From VBCK01 sp035939615 (GTDB taxonomy: Bacteria; Pseudomonadota; Gammaproteobacteria; Burkholderiales; Burkholderiaceae_F): DNA of 6,944 bases. A program made the translations under genes and the position numbers. The DNA lies in contig DASZFP010000148.1 in NCBI GenBank assembly GCA_035939615.1, positions 1 through 6,944 on the forward strand, read 5' to 3'. Below, piece by piece: positions 6,937-6,944 of this stretch. The notes under the pieces are model-generated. The model worked only from the letters and a program-made list of their open reading frames with translations, was not told the DNA's origin and searched no databases. The first letter of the stretch is position 1. Each line of letters starts with the position of its first letter.

Positions 6937-6944
6937 GGTGATCT

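Overview
The window is strongly GC-rich coding DNA. Codons such as TTA, CTA and TCA are almost absent, and genes are packed with overlapping or nearly touching ends. Gene content (an RND tripartite efflux system, a crotonase and a VOC-fold protein) and base composition point to a Gram-negative proteobacterium. My best guess is a betaproteobacterium of the Burkholderiales type or a similar high-GC lineage, but no rRNA or other taxonomic marker is present, so this is a weak inference.

Layout. Positions 3-6453 hold four genes on the + strand in what looks like one transcription unit. They are a periplasmic adaptor (5' end cut by the window edge), a CzcA-type inner-membrane RND pump (8 bp overlap with the adaptor), an outer-membrane channel lipoprotein of the NodT/CusC type (2 bp after the pump), and an enoyl-CoA hydratase/isomerase-family protein whose start lies inside the 3' end of the channel gene (29 bp overlap). 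A 120 bp gap follows. It is almost filled by a nested set of perfect inverted repeats. Beyond it, on the - strand, lies a small VOC (glyoxalase/dioxygenase-fold) gene converging on the operon. Its start codon is 8 bp inside the right edge.

How the genes work together. The first three products would form a complete envelope-spanning pump: proton-driven RND trimer, adaptor ring and outer-membrane duct. The pump keeps the Asp/Asp/Glu set in TM4 that marks heavy-metal-efflux RND proteins. As far as I can align by eye, it lacks the CusA copper/silver methionines, so divalent-metal export is the most economical guess, but the substrate is not proven. The tightly linked crotonase is unexpected for a metal pump and lacks one of the two usual catalytic glutamates. 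Either it belongs to an acyl-CoA pathway that shares the transcript, or the pump exports something other than a metal.

I saw no mobile element, CRISPR array, tRNA or rRNA. The operon promoter and any regulator lie upstream of the window, and the promoter of the VOC gene lies beyond the right edge. This is mostly a well-understood type of locus. The points worth a second look are the intergenic inverted-repeat element, the crotonase in the efflux operon and its altered active site.
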